NCBI GenBank assembly: GCA_036380925.1
Contig: DASVDW010000100.1
Coordinates: forward strand, 1-8,958
Direction of reading: 5' to 3'
DNA length: 8,958 nucleotides
DNA from: JAICLV01 sp036380925
Lineage (GTDB): Bacteria > Actinomycetota > Actinomycetes > Acidothermales > Acidothermaceae
Positions 1 to 7,401 of this stretch are shown piece by piece. The translations under genes and the position numbers were made by a program. The notes beneath the pieces were generated by a model that had not been told where the DNA came from, searched no databases, and saw nothing but the letters and a program-made list of their open reading frames with translations. Numbering within the stretch: position 1 is the stretch's first letter; every line of letters starts with the position of its first letter.

Positions 1-354
1 GGCGCCACGGTGGCGCCGGTGTTGCGGCAGGCGCGGACGGTGGCGGACCAGGCGGGGTTGTCGGTCTCGAAGAGAAGGGCCAACCTGAGCGGAGCGCTCA
101 CCGTGCGGTCGGCGGGTCATCGCCGGCGCGCCCGCGGCGCAGGCGTGGTCGTGGTCGACGACATCGTCACGAGCGGCGCGACCGCCGCCGAGGCGTGTCG
201 CGCGCTGACCCAGGCCGGGGCGATCGTCACCGCGGTGATCGCGGTGGCGGGCACCCGGCGCTCGGATGGCGGCCGGCGCGCGAAGGAACGAGCGAAAGTG
301 CCGCCGGTGGGCCGATCGGACGGTGTCACGTCGGGTTCGACCGGGCTAGGTTGA
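1..354 (+). CDS. comF: ComF-family phosphoribosyltransferase, 3' end only (start lies before the window)
   Basis: The reading frame is open from base 1, so this is the C-terminal 117 residues of a longer protein. The PRPP-binding loop typical of type I phosphoribosyltransferases is at bases 145-183 and reads VVVVDDIVTSGAT, with the two acidic residues at 157-162. Before it, VADQAGLS followed by RRANLSGAL is the segment normally found upstream of this loop in ComF proteins. ComF proteins are linked to DNA uptake in naturally competent bacteria, but in actinobacteria the role is unproven and a nucleotide-salvage-like activity is equally possible. The gene lies directly upstream of hpf, as in mycobacteria (Rv3242c-Rv3241c). 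After the usual end of the domain (AVIAVAGTRR) there is an unusual Arg/Gly-rich tail of about 30 residues with no recognisable motif. It may be a real extension, or the product of a mutation that removed an earlier stop. Family assignment is secure; the start and the N-terminal zinc-finger region cannot be seen. Confidence 0.88.
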   Translation, partial: GATVAPVLRQARTVADQAGLSVSKRRANLSGALTVRSAGHRRRARGAGVVVVDDIVTSGATAAEACRALTQAGAIVTAVIAVAGTRRSDGGRRAKERAKVPPVGRSDGVTSGSTGLG

Positions 355-632
355 AGGTGTGGCGTTCGTCCGGGTCCGTGGTTGCGTCGGTGCGCAGCGG
401 CGCGCCGGCAAGCCGATGCCAGTCGCAGGCAAAGCGGTCCACGTAAGGCGACTTCTCGTCGTTCGAGCACGGTGCGGCTTAGGAGTAAGCCCTGCCTCGT
501 CGGCGGCCGTCCGTTGGGCGACCGTCGTTCGGGAGAAGGTCAGTAGTGGCATTGCAGCGCGCCCGCGCGCCGCGAACACCTCTGCAGGCGGATGTGGGGT
601 CGAAGACCAGGTCGGCCGGGCGGACGCCACGC

Positions 633-647
633 CCCAACCAGGTTGGG
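633..647. repeat. 15-bp palindrome CCCAACC-A-GGTTGGG upstream of hpf
   Basis: Two perfect 7-bp arms face each other around a single A at 640. A one-base centre is more typical of a DNA operator for a dimeric regulator than of an RNA hairpin, although a 6-bp stem with a CAG loop is also possible. It lies 65 bp upstream of the candidate -35 for hpf. I recognise no known regulator consensus in it. Confidence 0.5.
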
Positions 648-693
648 AGCCGGCTGCGGCGCGGTCCGCGGGTGTGACGACAGATTCGGGGGA

Positions 694-706
694 AGGCTTG
701 AAGCCT
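694..706. repeat. 13-bp palindrome AGGCTT-G-AAGCCT overlapping the candidate hpf -35
   Basis: Perfect 6-bp arms surround a single G at 700. The right half overlaps the proposed -35 hexamer TTGAAG (698-703), a position where a bound dimer would compete with RNA polymerase. Its centre is exactly 60 bp from the centre of the palindrome at 633-647; the two differ in sequence. Function is inferred only from position. Confidence 0.45.
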
Positions 707-726
707 GTGTCGTAGCTGGATACATG
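698..726 (+). promoter_or_regulatory. Candidate sigma-70-type promoter for hpf
   Basis: TTGAAG (698-703) and TACATG (721-726) are separated by 17 bp, the preferred spacing for a housekeeping sigma factor. The -35 matches TTGACA at 4 of 6 positions; the -10 is weak, lacking the final T. Initiation would fall near 733, giving a leader of about 54 nt that includes the tandem repeat and the Shine-Dalgarno. The hexamers are common enough that chance is a real alternative. Confidence 0.35.
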
Positions 727-748
727 GAACTGCCTGGAGTTGCCTTTT

Positions 749-772
749 AGTCGAGTTGGCAGTCGAGTCGGC
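749..772 (+). repeat. Tandem 12-bp direct repeat just before the hpf ribosome binding site
   Basis: AGTCGAGTTGGC (749-760) is followed without a gap by AGTCGAGTCGGC (761-772), which differs at one base. The second copy abuts the GGAGGAG of the hpf Shine-Dalgarno. It could be a protein-binding site in the 5' leader or a replication-slippage duplication. Confidence 0.6.
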
Positions 773-773
773 G

Positions 774-780
774 GGAGGAG
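774..780 (+). promoter_or_regulatory. Strong ribosome binding site of hpf
   Basis: GGGAGGAG-like sequence (GGAGGAG at the core) ends 6 bases before GTG at 787. It decides the start: the frame is closed upstream by TAG at 748-750, and no other start codon lies between. Confidence 0.8.
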
Positions 781-786
781 TTCACG

Positions 787-1524
787 GTGGACATCGTGGT
801 CACGGGTAGGCGCATCGAGGTTCCCGCGCGGGTGCGGGCCCACGTGCAGGAGAAGCTCGCCAAGGTGGCGAAGCTTTGTCCGAAGGCGATTCGACTCGAT
901 GTCGAGATCTCCCGAGAACGCAATCCGCGGATGTCGGAGATCTGTGACCGCGTGCAGCTCACCTGTATCTCCCGCGGCCCGGTGATCCGCGCCGAGGCGC
1001 GCGCGGAGACGATGATCGCCGCCTTCGACCTGGCGTGGGCGAAGCTCGAGGCCAGGTTGCGCAAGGCCGCCGACCGGCGGCGGGTGCACCGCGGCGCCCG
1101 AACCCCGGTGTCGGTGGCCGCGGCGACCGCCGTGCTGCCGCCGGCGCTCGTCCCGGCCCTGGGCGGCGAGGCAGCCGGCTCCGACGGCGAGGTGGATCCG
1201 TACGCCGCGAAGGCGAACCACCCCGAGGCGCTCGCCGGCGAGGCGGGCGAGGGGCCGATGCTGGTGCGCGAGAAGCTGCACCGCGCAACGCCGATGACCC
1301 TCGACCAGGCGCTCTACGAGATGGAACTGGTGGGGCACGACTTCTACTTGTTCTGCGACAAGGAGAGCGGCCTGCCGAGTGTGGTGTATCGACGACGCGG
1401 TTATGACTACGGCGTCATCCGGTTGGAGACCCAGGACGGCACGGTTGAAACTTTCGGCGGGGAACCGGGCTCCGCCCAAGGCGCGTCGACAGAGCAAGAT
1501 CTACCGCTTCGCAGCACGATGTGA
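787..1524 (+). CDS. hpf: Long-form ribosome hibernation promoting factor (HPF/RaiA family)
   Basis: The 245-residue product begins MDIVVTGRRIEVPARVR, the classic start of the S30AE/sigma-54 modulation domain (about residues 1-105), which binds the 30S decoding region where it blocks mRNA and tRNA. A variable Ala/Gly/Glu-rich linker follows (about 110-155). The C-terminal dimerisation domain (about 157-215) contains MTLDQALYEMELVGHDF and the VVYRRRGYDYG signature. The C-terminal domain pairs two 30S subunits into hibernating 100S ribosomes, so this is the long type, as in mycobacterial Rv3241c. GTG 787 is the only start consistent with the upstream stop and the GGAGGAG site. About 30 polar residues after the C-terminal domain (from ETQDGTVETF to the end) look disordered and are not part of the known fold. 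Position between comF and the response regulator is the usual actinobacterial arrangement. The long leader suggests that it has its own promoter. Confidence 0.96.
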   Translation: MDIVVTGRRIEVPARVRAHVQEKLAKVAKLCPKAIRLDVEISRERNPRMSEICDRVQLTCISRGPVIRAEARAETMIAAFDLAWAKLEARLRKAADRRRVHRGARTPVSVAAATAVLPPALVPALGGEAAGSDGEVDPYAAKANHPEALAGEAGEGPMLVREKLHRATPMTLDQALYEMELVGHDFYLFCDKESGLPSVVYRRRGYDYGVIRLETQDGTVETFGGEPGSAQGASTEQDLPLRSTM

Positions 1525-1579
1525 CCAGGGATGTCCGTACGATGGCCGGGTAGCCGGATGTGACCACGAACGATGACCA
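1518..1579 (+). promoter_or_regulatory. Upstream region of the response regulator: repeated GATG(TG)ACCA motifs around a candidate -10
   Basis: GATGTGACCA occurs exactly at 1518-1527 (overlapping the hpf stop) and again at 1557-1566. A shortened form, GATGACCA, is at 1572-1579. Between the first two lies TACGAT (1538-1543), a good actinobacterial -10 (TAnnnT), though no convincing -35 stands at 16-19 bp. The layout suggests a promoter with flanking protein-binding half-sites, possibly for autoregulation. This is inferred from position and repetition only. Confidence 0.35.
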
Positions 1580-1580
1580 G

Positions 1581-1606
1581 GTCGCACGCCCGGCGAGTGG
1601 CGCGAC
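1581..1606 (+). other. Possible stem-loop in the response-regulator leader
   Basis: GTCGC (1581-1585) can pair with GCGAC (1602-1606), and the stem continues with GCC (1588-1590) and GGC (1599-1601) after a two-base bulge, closing an 8-base loop. No T-run follows, so it is a weak terminator candidate. It might be a leader structure or chance in G+C-rich DNA. Confidence 0.25.
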
Positions 1607-1641
1607 GAGTTGGGTGACGCGATGAGGGAACGGGAGGCGTC

Positions 1642-2514
1642 GTGAGCGAGGGGCATCGAGAACCGGGAGACGGGCTCGGCCGACGGGGTGACTTCGCTCG
1701 TGGTGCGGCTCCCGGCACGGGTCGCGGCGCCGGGTCCGAGATGCCGGCCGGTCGGCCGCAGGCGCCTCGACCGCCCGTCGGCGGGTCGACCCTCGGCGGA
1801 CCGCCCGCGGCATCGCCCGGCGCGACCGGCGCCCCCGCGGCGGCGTCGCACGCCGAACCCATCCGGGTGTTGGTGGTCGACGACCACGCGCTGTTTCGGC
1901 GCGGCCTGGAGATGGTGCTCAGCCAAGAGCCCGACATCGAGCTCGTCGGCGAGGCCAGCGACGGCGCCGAGGCGGTCGCCAAGGCGGGCCAGACGCTGCC
2001 CGACATCGTGTTGATGGACGTGCGGATGCCGAAGCGCAGCGGCATCGAGGCGTGCACCGCGATCAAAGACATCGCGCCGTCGGCGAAGATCATCATGCTG
2101 ACGATCAGCGACGAGGAGGCCGACCTCTACGACGCGATCAAAGCCGGCGCGATGGGCTACCTGCTCAAAGAAATCTCCATCGACGAGGTGGCCGCTGCGA
2201 TCCGCGCCGTGCACGGCGGCCAGTCGCTGATCAGCCCGTCGATGGCGTCGAAGCTGCTCAGCGAGTTCGCCTCGATGATCAAGAAGGGCGACTCTCGCCA
2301 GCAGGTGCCCGCGCCGAAGCTGACCGACCGCGAGATGGAGGTGTTGCGGCTGGTCGCCAAGGGCCTGAACAACCGCGACATCGCCAAAGAGCTGTTCATC
2401 AGCGAGAACACGGTGAAAAACCACGTGCGCAACATCTTGGAGAAGCTGCAGCTGCACTCGCGGATGGAAGCCGTCGTCTACGCGGTGCGGGAGAAGCTGC
2501 TCGAGATCACCTGA
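1642..2514 (+). CDS. NarL/LuxR-type two-component response regulator (orphan)
   Basis: The 290-residue protein has a receiver domain from about residue 73 (PIRVLVVDDHALFRRGL) to about 195. The acidic pair is D80/D81, the predicted phospho-acceptor is D126 (VLMDVRMP), the switch Thr is T154 (MLTIS) and the conserved Lys is K176 (LLKE). After a linker, a LuxR/GerE helix-turn-helix (about 227-285) contains LTDREMEVLRLVAKGL and the recognition region ISENTVKNHVRNILEKL. It should bind DNA as a dimer after phosphorylation by a histidine kinase. No kinase gene is in the window, so it is an orphan here. GTG 1642 is chosen because GGGAGG stands at 1632-1637. This start gives a 72-residue Gly/Pro/Ala-rich N-terminal extension that most family members lack; an internal start such as ATG 1741 lacks a ribosome binding site. 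Regulators of this type are commonly found between hpf and secA in actinobacteria, but their targets are not known to me. Confidence 0.93.
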   Translation: MSEGHREPGDGLGRRGDFARGAAPGTGRGAGSEMPAGRPQAPRPPVGGSTLGGPPAASPGATGAPAAASHAEPIRVLVVDDHALFRRGLEMVLSQEPDIELVGEASDGAEAVAKAGQTLPDIVLMDVRMPKRSGIEACTAIKDIAPSAKIIMLTISDEEADLYDAIKAGAMGYLLKEISIDEVAAAIRAVHGGQSLISPSMASKLLSEFASMIKKGDSRQQVPAPKLTDREMEVLRLVAKGLNNRDIAKELFISENTVKNHVRNILEKLQLHSRMEAVVYAVREKLLEIT

Positions 2515-2547
2515 GCGCTCGGCCGGCGGCACGCTCGCGGTTGGCGG

Positions 2548-2587
2548 TGGCAAGCCGGTAGTACGCCAGGTAGCATCATTGGTATGA
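2548..2587 (+). promoter_or_regulatory. mazE promoter/operator candidate: leaderless start and phased GGTANNA repeats
   Basis: No Shine-Dalgarno precedes the mazE ATG. TAGCAT (2571-2576) is a good -10 hexamer and lies 7 bases before the A of the ATG (2584), so transcription could begin at the start codon itself; leaderless mRNAs are common in actinobacteria. A weak -35 (TGGCAA, 2548-2553) is 17 bp upstream. Overlaid are three copies of GGTANNA at 2557-2563, 2569-2575 and 2581-2587, spaced exactly 12 bp apart. Such an array could be the operator of the ribbon-helix-helix antitoxin, because the middle copy overlaps the -10 and the last covers the start codon. Binding is inferred. Confidence 0.42.
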
Positions 2588-2805
2588 AAGTCAGTGTGAG
2601 CCTTCCCGCCGAGGATGTCGCGTTCCTCGACGAGTACGCGCGCAGCGAAGGGTTCGAGTCACGGTCAGCCGTCCTGCACAAGGCCGTCAGCCTGTTGAAG
2701 GTCGGCGAGCTCTCGAGCGCCTACGCCGAAGCCTGGCGTGACTGGGGCGGCTCCGAGGACGCCGCTGATTGGGAGACCACGACATCAGATGGTCTCGAGG
2801 CCTGA
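2584..2805 (+). CDS. mazE: Ribbon-helix-helix antitoxin of a MazEF module (MazE9-like)
   Basis: This 73-residue protein starts MKVSVSLPAEDVAFLDEYA and continues with SRSAVLHKAVSLL, a ribbon-helix-helix fold (about residues 1-40) with the DNA-contacting beta strand at positions 2-7. The C-terminal half is acidic and aromatic (YAEAWRDWGG, ADWETT), the usual toxin-binding tail of this subgroup. From memory the whole layout resembles M. tuberculosis Rv2801A (MazE9). It should dimerise, repress its own promoter and mask the RNase site of the toxin until proteolysed under stress. The stop codon shares one base with the toxin ATG (TGATG at 2803-2807), so the two are translationally coupled. G+C content is lower than in neighbours: a hand count of bases 2641-2700 gives 38 of 60, against 48 of 60 in a secA stretch (4681-4740). 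This agrees with acquisition by transfer. Confidence 0.9.
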   Translation: MKVSVSLPAEDVAFLDEYARSEGFESRSAVLHKAVSLLKVGELSSAYAEAWRDWGGSEDAADWETTTSDGLEA

Positions 2806-3152
2806 TGCGGCGCGGCGAAATCTATCTCGTCGACTTCGATCTGACGCGCGGGTCCGAGGCAACCAAGCGTCGGCCCGCCATCATCGTCAGCAATGACGTC
2901 GCCAACTCAACAGCGACAACGCTCGGAAGCGGAGTCGTCACCGTCGTACCGGTGACATCGAACGTCGAACGCGTGTATCCGTTCCAGGTTTTCCTCCCTG
3001 CTGCTGGCACCGGCTTGGGGCGCGATTCGAAGGCGCAAGCCGAGCAGCTCCGATCGGTCGCCGTCGAACGGGTGATCCAACGGCGAGGTGGCCTACCACC
3101 TGATCTGGTGCGCGAACTCGACCGTGCTATCAGGCTGCACTTGGCGCTTTAG
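2805..3152 (+). CDS. mazF: MazF-family endoribonuclease toxin (MazF9-like)
   Basis: The 115-residue product begins MRRGEIYLVDFD and has the MazF/PemK barrel features in order: GSE at 16-18, RRPAIIVSND at 22-31 with the predicted catalytic Arg at R23, VVPVTSN at 47-53 with the predicted catalytic Thr at T51, and KAQAEQLRSV near the dimer interface. R23 and T51 correspond to R25 and T48 of Bacillus subtilis MazF by motif position. MazF toxins cut single-stranded RNA at short motifs and halt translation. From memory this one closely resembles M. tuberculosis Rv2801c (MazF9, MazF-mt1), but its own cleavage motif cannot be read from sequence. ATG 2805 is chosen over the in-frame upstream ATG 2769 because homologues start at MRRGE and the 1-base overlap with mazE is typical. 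All key residues are intact, so the toxin is probably active. Base composition is A+T-richer than neighbours (34 G+C of 60 in bases 2881-2940). Confidence 0.93.
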   Translation: MRRGEIYLVDFDLTRGSEATKRRPAIIVSNDVANSTATTLGSGVVTVVPVTSNVERVYPFQVFLPAAGTGLGRDSKAQAEQLRSVAVERVIQRRGGLPPDLVRELDRAIRLHLAL

Positions 3153-3173
3153 GCGAGGCGTGTTCAAAGCGCC
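3143..3173. terminator. Candidate bidirectional terminator between mazF and the glycosylase gene
   Basis: GGCGCTTT (3143-3150) and AAAGCGCC (3166-3173) form a perfect 8-bp inverted repeat with a 15-base loop. The left arm runs into the mazF stop (3150-3152) and the right arm starts in the stop of the convergent gene (3164-3166). The stem ends in A/T pairs toward the loop and has no following T-run, so it is a non-canonical terminator, a form often reported in actinobacteria. Position between two converging genes is the main support. Confidence 0.45.
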
Positions 3174-4336
3174 GCGCGCACGAGCTGGTCGACCGGTTCG
3201 GGCACGACCCGATCGACCGCGACGCCGTCGCACCCGACCCACTGGGCCGCCTCTCGTAGCGCCGTTGCGATCGACGCGGCCGCCGCACCGATCCGGGCGG
3301 GCGTGGCGAACCGCGGCTCGACGGTGATCTGCCGGGCGACCAGCACGCCGTTCTCGCGCGCCGGGTCGACCCGGGCGATCAACGAGCCGCCGGCCAGCAC
3401 CGGCATGGTGAAGTAGCCGTGCTCGCGGTTGCCTTTGGGGACGTAGGCCTCGAGCCGGTGGTCGAACCCGAACAACCGCGCGGTGCGCTTGCGATCCCAC
3501 ACCAGGGAGTCGAACGGCGACAGCAGCGTGCTGCGATGTCTCCCGCGCGCGGCGGCCGCCTCGAGCGCGGCCGGATCGGCCCAGGCCGGCGACCTCCATC
3601 CGGCCACGGCGACGGACGTCAGCTCCGTCTCCGGCAGCAACCGGACGACGTCGCGCGTGCGCAGCCGGAAGTAGTCGGCGAGGTCGGCCGCCGTCGCCAC
3701 CCCCAGCGCGCGGGCCGCCCTGCGGATCAGCTCGACCTTGCACCGGTCGTCGTCCATGTCGTCGTGCAGCCAGTGCGACGGCACGACCCGCTCGGGGAGG
3801 TCGTAGACCCGCCGCCAGCCGACGCGCGTCGCGCAGACGAGCTCGCCGGCGGCGAGCAGGTACTCCGCCGCGCGCTTGACCTCCGACCACCCCCACCACT
3901 GCGCGGCCTGTTTCGCCCCGCCGAGATCGGACGCCGTGAGCGGGCCCTCGGCTCGCACGCGGGCGAGCACCTTCTCGGCGGTCGGCGCGTGGTGGTCGTC
4001 CCAGACCCGCTGCCGCTCGCGGAACTCTCGGCGCCGGAACGCGAACAGCGGCCACTGCGAGATCGGCAGCACGCTCGCCGCGTGCGCCCAGTACTCGAAC
4101 GCGTCCCCGGAGCCCCAGTAGGCCCGCTCGATCCTGACCCGGCTGGTCACGCCGAGCCGCGCGTGCACGACCAGCTCGTGGGAGCGGGCGAGCACCGAGA
4201 TCGTGTCGAGCTGGACGGCGCCGAGCGCGCGCAGCACACCCGGCACGCCGGCCCGGCGATCAGGTGCTCCGAGCAGCGACTGCGCTCGCAACGCGATTCG
4301 GCGGGCATCGTTCGCCGAGAGCTCGAGTGCGGCCAT
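3164..4336 (-). CDS. YcaQ/AlkX-like winged-helix DNA glycosylase (HTH_42 family)
   Basis: The 390-residue product matches the family of winged-helix proteins that includes E. coli YcaQ (410 residues) and Streptomyces AlkZ, DNA glycosylases that remove alkylated bases and unhook interstrand crosslinks. The catalytic QxD motif is visible at Q42-L43-D44 in GAVQLDTISVLARSH; QxD marks the YcaQ/AlkX branch, whereas AlkZ has QxQ. Other family landmarks are YWGSGDAFEYWAHAASVLP (about 91-109), LLSPFDSLVWDR and a C-terminal ENGVLVARQITVEP. ATG 4336 begins MAALELSANDARRIALRAQ, which aligns with the first helix. The open frame extends to a GTG at 4465, but that would add an unrelated 43-residue segment overlapping the secA leader. 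No Shine-Dalgarno is seen; a TACGAT -10 lies 8 bases upstream, so the mRNA may be leaderless. It diverges from secA and converges on mazF. Many genomes annotate such genes only as winged-helix DNA-binding proteins. Confidence 0.88.
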   Translation of the reverse strand: MAALELSANDARRIALRAQSLLGAPDRRAGVPGVLRALGAVQLDTISVLARSHELVVHARLGVTSRVRIERAYWGSGDAFEYWAHAASVLPISQWPLFAFRRREFRERQRVWDDHHAPTAEKVLARVRAEGPLTASDLGGAKQAAQWWGWSEVKRAAEYLLAAGELVCATRVGWRRVYDLPERVVPSHWLHDDMDDDRCKVELIRRAARALGVATAADLADYFRLRTRDVVRLLPETELTSVAVAGWRSPAWADPAALEAAAARGRHRSTLLSPFDSLVWDRKRTARLFGFDHRLEAYVPKGNREHGYFTMPVLAGGSLIARVDPARENGVLVARQITVEPRFATPARIGAAAASIATALREAAQWVGCDGVAVDRVVPEPVDQLVRAAL

Positions 4337-4465
4337 GATGGGTGATCGTAGGGTCGGCCACCGCCAATCCGACGCCCGCTCGCCTACGATGGCTGAGACG
4401 GCGCCCTCGCGCGCCGTCCCGCATCGGCGTGCCCGCCCGTTCGCGAACTCGAGGAGCAATTCCAC
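4337..4465. promoter_or_regulatory. Divergent promoter region of the glycosylase gene and secA
   Basis: Two TACGAT hexamers face opposite ways: 4350-4345 on the minus strand, 8 bases before the glycosylase ATG, and 4385-4390 on the plus strand, which would start secA transcription near 4397 with a leader of about 69 nt. Neither has a clear -35. The secA copy extends to TACGATGGC, identical to 1538-1546 upstream of the response regulator. A perfect 10-bp palindrome, GTTCGCGAAC (4439-4448), stands just before the secA Shine-Dalgarno. -10 assignments are tentative. Confidence 0.35.
4451..4456 (+). promoter_or_regulatory. Ribosome binding site of secA
   Basis: GAGGAG ends 9 bases before GTG 4466. 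It supports that GTG as the start, which yields the N-terminal sequence expected for actinobacterial SecA. Confidence 0.7.
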
Positions 4466-7384
<2,919 letters not shown>

Positions 7385-7401
7385 CCGTTCGCCCTCGCGC
7401 G

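Larger units (their letters stand above)
355..786. other. Long intergenic region between comF and hpf; no convincing gene
   Basis: This 432-bp stretch has open frames on both strands, but none looks coding. The longest forward frame (359-715) has no Shine-Dalgarno, uses codons avoided elsewhere in the window (TTA, GTA, AGG, CGA) and resembles no family I know. The hpf frame itself is closed upstream by a TAG at 748-750. What the region does hold is regulatory-looking: palindromes at 633-647 and 694-706, a candidate promoter at 698-726, a tandem repeat at 749-772 and a strong ribosome binding site at 774-780. A long leader fits hpf, whose expression in other actinobacteria responds to starvation and stress, but no specific known operator (for example a DosR box) is visible. 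Confidence 0.6.

Noticed and set aside
1..17. Palindrome GGCGCCAC-G-GTGGCGCC at the window edge
   Set aside because: It lies within conserved comF coding sequence and reflects codon bias; the upstream context is missing.
328..346. GGTTCGA resembling a tRNA T-loop
   Set aside because: The flanking bases do not form a T-stem and there is no acceptor, D or anticodon arm nearby.
324..352. TGTCAC-17 bp-TAGGTT as a promoter at the comF end
   Set aside because: The -10 fits TAnnnT, but the -35 is poor and it lies over 430 bp from hpf; kept out for lack of support.
359..715. 118-residue open frame upstream of hpf
   Set aside because: No ribosome binding site, rare codons such as TTA and GTA, no recognisable family, and a reading frame this long is expected by chance at this G+C content.
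2513..2536. GAGCG/CGCTC stem after the response regulator
   Set aside because: Only 5 bp with a long loop and no T-run; not distinguishable from chance.
4337..4465. Extension of the glycosylase gene to GTG 4465
   Set aside because: The added 43 residues match nothing in the family and would overlap the secA leader; ATG 4336 fits the family start.
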